A program made the position numbers and the translations under genes. A stretch of 64,000 nucleotides of DNA from Fonsecaea monophora (lineage: Eukaryota; Ascomycota; Eurotiomycetes; Chaetothyriales; Herpotrichiellaceae). Below, piece after piece: positions 55,588-64,000 of this stretch. Below the pieces are notes generated by a model, which saw nothing but the letters and a program-made list of their open reading frames with translations, made no database searches and was not told the DNA's origin. The stretch's first letter is position 1. Each line of letters opens with the position of its first letter. Location: assembly GCF_001642475.1 (NCBI RefSeq), contig NW_019174067.1:1-64000 (forward strand). Direction: 5' to 3'.

Positions 55588-57450
55588 TCAATGCTTACCC
55601 CGCCGCGCCGAGTCCTTGACCAGCTTCTTCTTGGTGGCCTTGGGGATCTTCTGGCTCCGCTTCTCGCGCTTCTCCTCCTTGACCTTTTGTTTGTGTTGCC
55701 GTTTGGCCTCCTTGTCCTGGAACCGCTTGCCGCGCGGGCGACCTGGCGAGGATCTCGATGAGGCCGAATCTGACGCGTCTTCGGAGCCCTCGCTGTTGGA
55801 TGCGGCGGAGGTGTCCGAAGCGTCAGAGCGGAGAGCGGCGCCGCCTTCTTCGTCGAGATCTTCTTCTTGTGCATGTTGTTTTCCCTCATTTCTCTCGAGA
55901 TTATCTTGGTCTTGACCTTCGGTCGAAGAAGAAAGGTGGTTCTTGTCGACGCTCTGGGAGGGGATCAAGGTCGACTTTACCGCTGGTGCGTCTTCGCTTC
56001 GCAGTGGCGCCAGCAGATTCTTGTACACTAGTGCATCTCGTCCCTGCGTCTGCAGCGTCTCTGCATCCTTCTCCGCGTCGTACACCTCGTCCAGTGTTTG
56101 CGGTATGTACTGCTGACGGAAGACCTCGTTTTCCACCTCGTCTTCTTCCTTGTCGTCTTCAGACCGCTCCGCCATCAATCTGTCAAGGTCTTTCCGTTCC
56201 TCCTCGATCTCGAGCCCCTGGCCGCTGGCAGCGGGGGCTTTTGTGATGTACTCGTACGCCTTCCGCTCCGCTAGGACGTTGACGCCCTTGCGACGGAAGA
56301 AGTCGGTGACGTTCTTGATGTCCATGCGCAAAAAGTCGAGACTGCGTGGGTGGTCGCCCTCGACGCTCTGGCTCACGTCGATGATGTACGGCTTGTTCTC
56401 GTAGTACAGGATGTTGTACTCGCTCAAGTCGGCGTGGACGAGTTTGCAGATCTGTAGCATGATGCGCATGTATGCCACCACGTCGATGTAAATAGCACGC
56501 CACCTGGCGCCGTCGTCGTCGTCCTCAAACTCCACATCCTTCAGTCGAGGGGCCGCTTTGCCCTTTTTCCCATTTCCGATGAAATTCATTCCCAAGACGT
56601 GCCGACGAAGATAAAGCGGTTCGGGGCAAGGGATGCCGGCCGCATGAATTCTCTTGAGATTTCGCATTTCCTTCTCCGCCCACATCTTCACCATGGCCCG
56701 GTTGTCCCGAGTCCTGTAGCCCTTGCGGAAACGGAACTCGCCAGTGACGTACTTTTCGCGGTCTTTGAAAACTAGAATGGCCGTTTTGTACACCTTGATG
56801 GCGACGTGGGTGTCTTCCTGCGAGCCGTCTTCGGACTCGGCCACGGCGTGGTAGACGTTTGCTTCCTTTCCGGTGGAAATGGTGCCGTGGATCACGGAGA
56901 CGATGCCCTTTTGGATCATAGAGAAGAGAATCATCCGCGTTTTGGGATCGAGGACTTGTTCGGCCGTTGCACGCTCGCTTTTGTCCTTGTCCTTGTTGCG
57001 ACGGCCATCCTCGTCCGGGGCCACGTCAGAAAACACGAGATCCTTCATGTCGCGGTATAGATTGCTGACCGATCCTTGAGACACCTTTTGCTGGGGGTTT
57101 GCTTTGGGATACTGCCAAGCGGGGATCCTGGGGTCTGAAGTGGCTTCATCGAGGCGCCGTCGTCTGTTATATGACTTTGTCAGGTCGGCCGGATTAGACG
57201 TTGCGAGGTCCTCAGGGTCGAGGACCTGGTCGCGGTCCACTTCTTCGTCGTAGAGGTCCTCCAGCTCATCCTCATCCTCCTCGCCGTCTAAATCTTCCAC
57301 TTCGTCGTCGTCATCTTCCTGAATAAATTGGCCTAGGGCTATTCTTCTCCGGGGAGGTGCAGTATCAGCATTTACATAGCCATGATTTGGTACGTATGTG
57401 TGCGAAGGAGCGATTCCATCCGCAATTCCTTTGGAAGTTTCGGTTGACAT
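55588..57450 (-). CDS. rio1: Atypical serine kinase Rio1 (ribosome biogenesis)
   Basis: The encoded 620-residue protein is a RIO1 kinase, acting in 40S subunit maturation and cell-cycle progression. The kinase domain shows the S-T-G-K-E-A-N-V-Y loop (192-200), catalytic Lys219, H-A-D-L-S-E-Y-N with Asp341, and I-I-D-V-S-Q-S with metal-binding Asp358. An acidic Asp/Glu stretch precedes the domain (about 45-75). The C-terminus is acidic, then very basic, as in other fungal Rio1. The open frame extends upstream to a GTG, so the ATG at 57450 is taken. The last codons contain a donor-like GGTAAGC, so a small 3' exon cannot be excluded. Confidence 0.93.
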   Translation of the reverse strand: MSTETSKGIADGIAPSHTYVPNHGYVNADTAPPRRRIALGQFIQEDDDDEVEDLDGEEDEDELEDLYDEEVDRDQVLDPEDLATSNPADLTKSYNRRRRLDEATSDPRIPAWQYPKANPQQKVSQGSVSNLYRDMKDLVFSDVAPDEDGRRNKDKDKSERATAEQVLDPKTRMILFSMIQKGIVSVIHGTISTGKEANVYHAVAESEDGSQEDTHVAIKVYKTAILVFKDREKYVTGEFRFRKGYRTRDNRAMVKMWAEKEMRNLKRIHAAGIPCPEPLYLRRHVLGMNFIGNGKKGKAAPRLKDVEFEDDDDGARWRAIYIDVVAYMRIMLQICKLVHADLSEYNILYYENKPYIIDVSQSVEGDHPRSLDFLRMDIKNVTDFFRRKGVNVLAERKAYEYITKAPAASGQGLEIEEERKDLDRLMAERSEDDKEEDEVENEVFRQQYIPQTLDEVYDAEKDAETLQTQGRDALVYKNLLAPLRSEDAPAVKSTLIPSQSVDKNHLSSSTEGQDQDNLERNEGKQHAQEEDLDEEGGAALRSDASDTSAASNSEGSEDASDSASSRSSPGRPRGKRFQDKEAKRQHKQKVKEEKREKRSQKIPKATKKKLVKDSARRGKH

Positions 57451-57769
57451 TGCGCCAGGGTATTCATCAGACAGTGGCGGGAGACAAGACACAGTGTTTG
57501 TCAGGAAAAGAGTAAAATATGCAAGTCACTTGTTGCCACACAGAAAATGAAAGTGGCACTTGAAATGCGTCATTTGAACTGCATTTTGATGCCAAGAATA
57601 CTTGACCGTAGTGATTGATCTCAATACGGCGGATCATTACTGCAACTGCGGCAACATCATTTCCCTTTTGAGTCTTTACTCATTCATTGTCCACTGCCAC
57701 TCCATCTGTGTTACTTGGACACTATATTCTTTGCCTGCGACATGCTTAAGCCTGGGAAAAAGAGGCTCT
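57451..57769. other. Short intergenic region
   Basis: These 319 bases form the rio1 5' flank and the 3' flank of the SDR gene, both on the minus strand. No further feature was seen. Confidence 0.5.
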
Positions 57770-58789
57770 TTAGGCACCACCAAATTCCTGCTCTTCTTTG
57801 GCCGGAGGAATGTACCAGTCCGAGTCAACCACCAGCTTGACCCGGTGTAGATCCTTGGCCATGATTTTGTCTTTGTCTGCCAGGTACGCCTCGACCTTTC
57901 TGGAGCAGTCAATATACCTGCCAGACATGAAATCCAGTTGTCCACTTGACAGCAGGACCACATAGCCCGCTGGCATCTGCGGCGTGTCCCAGGTAACATC
58001 CTTGAAGAAATTGACTGCGATATTGGCTGACTTGTCCTCTCCAGGTAGGCTTTTGGACACATAGCTGCCCTCCTTGATGTTTCCCTCAGATGCCTCCTTG
58101 AAGTCGGTAAAGAATCGAGTCGGAATGGCACCCGGGTGGATGGCGAACGTCCTGATGCCGTGGTCTTTGTTCTCGTGATGGAGAATTTCCGCCAAACGTA
58201 CCAGGCCCAGTTTACCGAGGGCGTAGCTGCCCATACCGTTGCTCACATGAGCGCCAGCGCTTGATGTGAAGATGATTCGTCCCCTCTTCTCTCGCCGCAT
58301 GATCGGAAGTGCTGCTCGAGCAAAGTTGAAGCCTCCTTGCAGGGACACTGCCAGGGTATCCCACCAGACGGTGGGATCTGACTCCCAGGTCGCCAGCCAT
58401 TGTGGTGGACGGCCTGCATTCGCGAACACCACGTCAATGTGCCCAAATTCGCGGTCGATATCGTTGATGAATTGCTGCACTTTGGCATAGTCTTTGACGT
58501 CGAAAGCTGCGGTCTTGGTTAAAAGCTGTGGGTTGATCTTTTTACATATGCTGGCAGTCTCATCGACCTCGCGCAGCTCCAGTGCCATCAAGCTTAGCGA
58601 CTTGGCTGCAGTATGAGCAAAGAACTCAGCAGTGGCTCTTCCGATGCCGCGGCCAGCACCGGCAATCACAACATGCTTGTCTTTGAATGCAGCTGCCAGT
58701 TCACGATTCTGTCTCGGGTCGGTCGCAGGTTGGCAATCATGTTGGTCTCCAAGAAATCTTTCGACCATAGGTTCACTTGGTTCGCCCAT
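57770..58789 (-). CDS. Short-chain dehydrogenase/reductase, 339 aa
   Basis: This is an intronless classical-type SDR with extended ends. The Rossmann loop A-G-x-G-R-G-I-G is at 43-50, N-A-G at 124-126, the catalytic serine at 176 or 177, and Tyr189 with Lys193. A C-terminal extension of about 80 residues holds Trp- and Pro-rich segments. The final residues include no clear peroxisomal SKL-type signal. Glu or Leu at the end of the second strand suggests NAD(H) use, but the substrate is unknown. It shares a 394-bp divergent promoter with an FAD monooxygenase, an arrangement typical of co-regulated catabolic or secondary-metabolic pairs. Confidence 0.9.
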   Translation of the reverse strand: MGEPSEPMVERFLGDQHDCQPATDPRQNRELAAAFKDKHVVIAGAGRGIGRATAEFFAHTAAKSLSLMALELREVDETASICKKINPQLLTKTAAFDVKDYAKVQQFINDIDREFGHIDVVFANAGRPPQWLATWESDPTVWWDTLAVSLQGGFNFARAALPIMRREKRGRIIFTSSAGAHVSNGMGSYALGKLGLVRLAEILHHENKDHGIRTFAIHPGAIPTRFFTDFKEASEGNIKEGSYVSKSLPGEDKSANIAVNFFKDVTWDTPQMPAGYVVLLSSGQLDFMSGRYIDCSRKVEAYLADKDKIMAKDLHRVKLVVDSDWYIPPAKEEQEFGGA

Positions 58790-59183
58790 GGTGACTGAAG
58801 GTGTATGGCTACGACGTCTGTCTACTACTAGCTACAATCAGAAGACAACAAGTGCTGGGGAGAAGACATTATCATCTGGCCACACCAGATGTCCCCCACA
58901 TGTTGCCAGGACTGCTGCTAAACTAAGTGGAGTAGGTACATTTGCCGTTTCCCATCTGATCGGCAAAAAAACCTTGCACGCCCTCGTCAATCGTAGGTCA
59001 AAGATGGGTCAAGATGGGTCAGGGAATGGGAGCGACTGTGGGGAAGATGTTTGTGGGGTTCTTGGAGACATAAGAAGCAAGGTGGGTTCACGGGTAAGGA
59101 CCATACAACACATTGTCCAGACAATCATCCCAGCTCTATTTGGAGTTTCTTTGCCCTCGGTTCGAATACTTTGTGATCCCAAA
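58790..59183. promoter_or_regulatory. Bidirectional promoter of SDR and FAD monooxygenase
   Basis: These 394 bp lie between divergent oxidoreductase genes. The monooxygenase reading frame is open through most of the stretch by chance, but it lacks family sequence before the ATG at 59184. No specific operator could be recognised. Confidence 0.4.
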
Positions 59184-60617
59184 ATGGGTTCAATTGGGCC
59201 CTCCAAGGCCGAGCATCATCGGGTCATTATCGTTGGTGCTGGCCCGGTCGGGCTCACGACCGCAACCAATTTAGCAAGGCTTGGGGTCCCTGTCTTGGTC
59301 CTCGAGAGGAATCACCAGGTCGATCAATCTCCCCGGGCGGCATCGTATCAACCATGTGCGCAGGCCGAGCTGCTCGAGACAGGAACCCTAGACGACGTCA
59401 GAAAGGAGTCTGTCATCAATGATGTGGTATCATTCTGGATCAAAGGGAAAAAGGTAGCGCATGTGGAGAAGCGAGAAGGAGGCAGCCTCTTCCCTTCTGG
59501 CATTAATTGTCCTCAGCCGAGACTGGCCGCCATACTCCTGCGCCATCTCACCACCAAATATAACTCGGAAGTGCGCTTTAATCAGAAAGTCATCGAGGTC
59601 TCTCAAGACGAGAAACAAAGTCTGGTCTCTTTGACCGCCATGGACCCAACCACCAACCAAGAAACTCTTTATACCTGCGACTGGCTGATAGGGGCGGATG
59701 GGGCGGGGTCGAGCGTGCGCAAACTGTCGCATATCCCCTTTGAAGGGTTCTCCTGGCCGAAAGAAGATTTCGTGGCTACGAATGTGCGATTTGACTTCTT
59801 TAAACATGGATTTGATACGGCGAACCTGATCCTGGATCCGGTACATTGGGCTGTGGTCACAATCCTCGACGACACAGGACTATGGCGCGTGGCATTTGGG
59901 GTCAGAGCGGGCTTGACCAACGAGGAGATACGCGCCGAGCTTGACGAGCACTATAAGCACATCTTCCCAGTGTGGCCCGTCGAGTATGAGCTGGTACAGT
60001 TGAACAAGTACAAGCCGCATCAGAGATGTGCACAGACTTTCAGACTGGGTCGGATATTGCTGGCCGGTGATGCTGCGCATGTATGTGATTCGAGTTCAAC
60101 TGTCCAGTAACTCAAAGTCCACTGACGTACATTCCAGAGCAATAACCCCATTGGTGGTCTAGGCTTGACTACAGGTCTTCTGGATGCTGGGCCTCTAGGC
60201 CGTGCGCTCGGCGCTGTCATCAACGGCAAAGCGCCCGAGTCGCTCCTCGATACGTGGGCCAAAGCGCGCCGGGATAAATGGCTGAACTTCACCAACGAAT
60301 TTTCCATCGAGAACAAACGCATGTGCCAATTGGGGGGATACAGCGACGATCCACTGGGGATATGGGAGATTGACGACGTGGCCAAGGAGCACAAGATGGA
60401 GCAGTGGTTAGCCATGGCTACGCCGGAGAAAAAGGAAGCCGACGCGAGGATGTACAAGGCTCTCGAGGATCCACAGGCGCAGCTGGTCAGTCGGATGAAG
60501 CAGTGGGAGATCACCATGGATCCCATGTGGATGGCGCAGTACGAGGACCCGGAGCTGGTCAAGTATAGAGTATCGCTGAGGCCTGCGGTGCTTTCGACGC
60601 CCGAGGCTGCGACGTGA
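59184..60617 (+). CDS. FAD-dependent aromatic-type monooxygenase, 1 intron
   Basis: The exons are 59184-60080 and 60138-60617, with a 57-nt GT..AG intron; the protein has 458 residues. It belongs to the group A flavoprotein monooxygenases (MhpA/phenol-hydroxylase-like). The features are the dinucleotide fold V-I-I-V-G-A-G-P-V-G-L (14-24), the D-W-L-I-G-A-D-G-A-G-S box (166-176), and G-D-A-A-H (295-299), which the intron follows directly, continuing with S-N-N-P-I-G-G-L-G-L. The C-terminal thioredoxin-like domain of phenol hydroxylases is absent. The likely reaction is NAD(P)H-dependent hydroxylation of an aromatic or polyketide substrate. The upstream in-frame extension of 184 codons has no family match. 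Confidence 0.9.
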
Positions 60618-60880
60618 AGGAGAGCTAGACAGACCGTATGCTTTGCGCAGAATTTATCCAGGCCGTGTATATAGACTGATGGGAGACCAAGGGAGCGATG
60701 ACCGGACGAGGCGGTCTTTTCTTGGCCTGACCGAAGAGAGTTGGATGAGATCCCATTTCTTACAGAACACATGAAGATAATTCCCAACGGCCAGCCAAAA
60801 GCACGGCTCTCAATATTAGTTGTTAGGTACACATTTCATTTTCGTTTTTTGCCCAATCCGATCCGATAGCCTGTCAGCCT

Positions 60881-60912
<32 letters not shown>

Positions 60913-61024
60913 CCAGCCAGCTAGCTACCCCTGACTGGGACTTAGGAACTCCTCCATGATTAAAATCAATGACAATCCTTAATCCTTGCGCCCTTGGACC
61001 CATCAAAGCCGTGCATGCATGTGG
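60618..61024. other. Convergent 3' region with CAGC repeat
   Basis: These 407 bp lie between the convergent monooxygenase and AIF-like genes. A (CAGC)n tetranucleotide run sits at about 60883-60913, preceded by a duplicated GCCTGTCA unit. No gene was found. Confidence 0.6.
60883..60913. repeat. (CAGC)n microsatellite
   Basis: About seven consecutive CAGC/CCAG units, non-coding, lie between two convergent genes. Confidence 0.9.
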
Positions 61025-62861
61025 CTACATCTTTGCGGCAACAGGGACGCCAACACCAGCGACACCGGCCGCAGCGGCGGCGGCGGCAGTGGCAGCAGCA
61101 GCGGGGGAAAGTTCGGCTGTTTGTGACGACAACGACAGCGACGACGATGCGGCAGGAGCAGCAGCAGTAGCAGTTGTCGGTGTAGTTGTACTTGTCGCCG
61201 CACCCTTCTGATTCACGTTTTTGTCGCTCGGGTCGTCGTACGGCGTGGCATCCATGATCTTCCACATCTGGGCCGCGTGCAGAGCGTCGTCGGGCATCTT
61301 GCGCGAGATCGACGTGTTCTTGTGGCCGTCGCTGATGAACATGACGCTCTTGCCCTGTATTATTGCCAGGTCCGGGCCCGAACCCCCTTCCCAACGAAAG
61401 GGGGGAGGGAGGTGGACGGCGACGTTAGTCGTGCTGGGTCTTGGTGCGTGGTGGATCATGTATCTCATGTAGGGTGTATGCATATGGTACGTGTAAGGGG
61501 AAAGGAAAAGGGAGAAGGAAGTAGTAAGCAAAAGGGATGGAGGGAAGGTGACATGACTATAAAACTCACCAGACCCAATGTCAATTCGATGGATGAATCG
61601 ACCATTGTCGGCGTATACTCCTTCAACTTGACCGCCGGCGACGAAGCGTCTCCGTTCGTCGTCTTATTGGTGTCTGCATCTGTCGCATTCCTCCTCTTCC
61701 TGTTCTTCTGATCCGCTCGAATTGTCCGCACAATGTTCTCCGCGACCAGGAACCCTTGCATCGAGGCTGGGCGGCCCATCTTCGGACCGGGCAGGTCGAT
61801 CACGTCGCCCAGGGCGAACATGTTGCGGGGCGCGTCTCGGATCTGCAGCGTCTTCTCTACCAGGATCGAGCCGGACGGGGACACAGACTTTGGAGAGAAG
61901 CTCTTCAGGAGCGCCGAGTTGGGCGCTTGCCCCGTGCATTGGATCTGGTGGATTTCGGTCAGCAAGGGATCTGTCGAATGCAGCTTGATGGCCAGGACGA
62001 CGAGAGAGCACCTCCTCCTTGCGAGAGAATACTTACCACTAGATCACACTGGATGGTATTGCCGCTGCGAAGCTTGATCTGCTTGGAATCATCCCCCTCC
62101 AAGCCCGCGATCACCCGGTCGCCCAGGTACAGCTTGATGCCGAGCTCTTCGAGCGCCTTCTTCGCAATGTCGTGGAGTTCGGCGCCGAAGTTGTTGAGCA
62201 GATTTTCGCGGGAATGCACCAGCGTGACGCTTTTCTGCGGATACTTGCTCTTGATGTCCGAGGCGACTTCGACGCCCGCGGCACCACCGCCCACGATGAC
62301 AATGTCCTTGGCGGCCACGATGCGCTGCTGCTCCTCCTGGAAGAATCTCACACAGTTCGCCTTGTCGTCGCCGTCGCCGTCCTTGTCGAGCCTCGCTGGA
62401 TACCGCGATCGCGATCCGGTCGCTACGGCGAGATACTCGTACGCAATCTCTGTTCCATCCTGCAGAATGACCTTGCCGGGCTCGATCGCGACGACAGAGC
62501 CCTGCTTGAACACGTAGGCTCCGACTGGAACGCTGCGTGGGCCCTGGTCCGGATACGGGATGATGGCATTGTGCTCCTGGCCCGCGAGGACCGTGGCGCG
62601 AGGGAAATTCCACGTAAAGTGGAAATGGGAATGTTTATCGATCAAGACCACTCTGTACCCCGTGGGAACGGACTCGGCGAGTCGCTTGGCGAGAAAATAC
62701 CCAGCGAAGGAGCCGCCTATGATCACGATGTTGCGCGGGTCAGGTACGGATTTGTACCTCAATCGGTGGATATATGTGGATATATAGATACATAATCTCT
62801 CAAAAGAGGCAGACAGACCGAAGCCAAGCAGTTTGATATAGAGAAAGGCTTTGGCAAACAT
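61025..62861 (-). CDS. AIF/FSP1-like FAD-dependent oxidoreductase, 2 introns
   Basis: The exons are 62861-62037, 61944-61570 and 61354-61025, with introns of 92 and 215 nt; the protein has 509 residues. It belongs to the pyridine-nucleotide-disulfide oxidoreductase superfamily, AIF-M2/AMID/FSP1 branch. A hydrophobic N-terminal segment (about 5-18) could anchor or target it. The FAD fold is I-V-I-I-G-G-S-F-A-G (45-54). The NAD(P)H fold is I-V-I-V-G-G-G-A-A-G (187-196). The second FAD-contacting motif is F-A-L-G-D-V (318-323). Relatives reduce quinones with NAD(P)H or act in cell death. Intron 1 interrupts the conserved C-T-G-Q strand region. The last 60 residues are an Ala/Ser/Thr tract with no counterpart expected in the family. 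Confidence 0.88.
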
Positions 62862-63182
62862 CTTGGAGGAAGAGAAAGATCTTGAGACAGAGGACGAGGC
62901 GGAGAGGGTAAGGGGACGGGCGAGGCATTGATGATCTTATCAGATAAAAATCAGATTGAAAAACAAACGAGATTCATCCCAGCTTTGGCTCCTCGGAATG
63001 CGCGGTGTTTCCGTGGAGGTGGGGAAGAGACGCCGATGTCGGCTGAAACTCGCTTGAATATAGTGTTTCTCGGCTGTCGACAAGGGTATATGTACGAGTA
63101 CTTGTATATCCTTGGCCAAGTCCTATGGAGATCGGTCCAGGGGATGTGCTCCGCAAATTGGCATTTCCCAAGGCTGCCGAGA
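62862..63182. other. Short intergenic region
   Basis: These 321 bases are the 5' flank of the AIF-like gene and the 3' flank of the next minus-strand gene. A GTACGAGTACTTGTA palindrome-like motif lies at about 63091-63105. Confidence 0.5.
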
Positions 63183-64000
63183 CTATGGCTCGAAAAGTCC
63201 CTTGTGAGACGTCACTGGCGGCTTCGCAGCCTTCAGATAGCGGATGCTCTCCCTTGCCTGCTGGAAGTGGACAGTGCCGTACCGGAGCAGCTCGGCAAAA
63301 GTACCTGCCTGGTGATCCTTGTCCTCGTTGCCTGGCTCCTCCCAAAGGACACCAGCTGCCGGCGTCTGGGTTAGGTTCTTTCCATGGGTGATTTTTTGCA
63401 AGCTTGACTCTGTCAGTAGCCGCCAGACCAGCTTGTACGCCGTCTTGTATTGCTCAGAGTCCGTTGGCGCGTCGAGTGGGGTGGCTAGGGCGTTAAACAG
63501 GATCGGTCCGCCAAAGCCGATCGTGGCTTCAGCGCCCCAGTCTTCTTGCAGAACGTCGAAGATGAGGACCTTATTCAGCCAGTAGTCGGTCGCGTTGAAG
63601 CCATCTCGCGCATTCTCCAGCATGCAGAGTCTTTGCCAGGACAGAACCTGGCTGATGTATTCCATTACCGTCTGAGGCTCCACCGCGAAGTCCCATCCGA
63701 AATTCGCCTGTTCCGCCGCCTCAAAAGTGTGAGTCAATGCGAAAGCGACGAGAGGATGTTGAATCAAGCCTTCGTGATTTTGGCGGTCCTTCCACAAATA
63801 AATGAAGAGGTCGTGCCTACAAGCGTTGTTGTTAGCTCGCGCCCGGCAAGTCTTGCATGTCACATACCAGCATTTGATGAAAGGGTCGCCCTTCCGACTC
63901 GCGACGAAATGGTTGGCAATGGTTGTTCCATACATGATTGGGACACAGACTTCAAAAGGTGAGATGGGATCGGCCAACTGATTCCAGCATATCCTGTCAA
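63183..64000 (-). CDS. Unidentified protein, 5' end beyond window (partial)
   Basis: Exon sequence runs from the window edge to 63868. A 51-nt GT..AG intron (63867-63817) follows, then 63816 to the TAG at 63183. The frame is open to base 64000 without a credible ATG, so the N-terminus is missing. The apparent start at 63977 is a TTG. About 256 residues are visible. They are helical with regularly spaced Trp and Phe, no signal peptide and no recognised domain motif. Its neighbours are oxidoreductases, which suggests an accessory cluster, but the product cannot be named. Confidence 0.7.
   Translation of the reverse strand, partial: DRICWNQLADPISPFEVCVPIMYGTTIANHFVASRKGDPFIKCWYVTCKTCRARANNNACRHDLFIYLWKDRQNHEGLIQHPLVAFALTHTFEAAEQANFGWDFAVEPQTVMEYISQVLSWQRLCMLENARDGFNATDYWLNKVLIFDVLQEDWGAEATIGFGGPILFNALATPLDAPTDSEQYKTAYKLVWRLLTESSLQKITHGKNLTQTPAAGVLWEEPGNEDKDHQAGTFAELLRYGTVHFQQARESIRYLKAAKPPVTSHKGLFEP

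Noticed and set aside
57451..57492. 14-residue N-terminal extension of rio1
   Set aside because: The extension begins at GTG; the ATG at 57450 is the first plausible start.
58632..59183. 184-codon N-terminal extension of the FAD monooxygenase
   Set aside because: It overlaps the divergent SDR gene and its promoter and has no family sequence; the FAD fold begins just after the ATG at 59184.
60883..60913. CRISPR-like tandem repeat
   Set aside because: It is a plain tetranucleotide run without spacers, in a eukaryotic context.

Overview
The window is nuclear DNA of a filamentous ascomycete (Pezizomycotina). Protein-coding genes are interrupted by few, short introns (51-109 nt in most cases, GT..AG, with visible CTAAC/CTGAC branch sites). 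Intergenic DNA is rich in CT tracts and microsatellites. The protein set is typically fungal: a sconB/Met30-type sulfur controller, Atg17, Rrd1/PTPA, Saf4, NOSIP, Trs20, Ipk1, Mcm4 and Rio1. A eurotiomycete-type relative (for example a black yeast of the Chaetothyriales) is my best guess, but this is inference only. No CRISPR, rRNA or tRNA gene was found by eye.

Layout. (i) 0.7-20 kb is a gene-dense housekeeping block: a long coiled-coil protein, a SANT/Myb-like nuclear protein, PTPA, Saf4, a NOSIP-like RING protein, a 67-residue membrane protein, the TRAPP subunit Trs20, an NSRP1-like splicing protein, an SDR enzyme with two introns, inositol-pentakisphosphate 2-kinase and a small conserved-type protein. 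(ii) 20.7-25.1 kb holds two convergent genes of unknown function. I read them as paralogues: both introns sit at matching places and phases, and both carry a motif resembling the PD-(D/E)XK nuclease fold. (iii) 25.1-45.9 kb is gene-poor (about 11.7 kb plus 6.6 kb). It surrounds a single confident gene, a Gac1-like glycogen-targeting subunit of protein phosphatase 1 that contains an 18-nt microexon. (iv) 45.9-57.5 kb is housekeeping again: MCM4, sconB, ATG17, a decayed gene and RIO1. (v) 57.8-64 kb is an oxidoreductase-rich stretch: an SDR divergently paired with an FAD monooxygenase, then an AIF/FSP1-like FAD oxidoreductase, then an unidentified gene cut by the window edge.

Functional themes are nuclear RNA processing (Saf4, NSRP1, NOSIP), phosphatase control (PTPA and the PP1 regulator), nutrient control (sconB, Atg17, Gac1-like, Ipk1) and cell cycle (MCM4, with an ACGCGT box in its promoter). 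Start codons were checked on the DNA. Several longest frames begin at GTG or TTG, so the first plausible ATG is given instead. Introns were placed by hand from splice sites plus reading-frame continuity; every spliced model given as complete totals a multiple of three.
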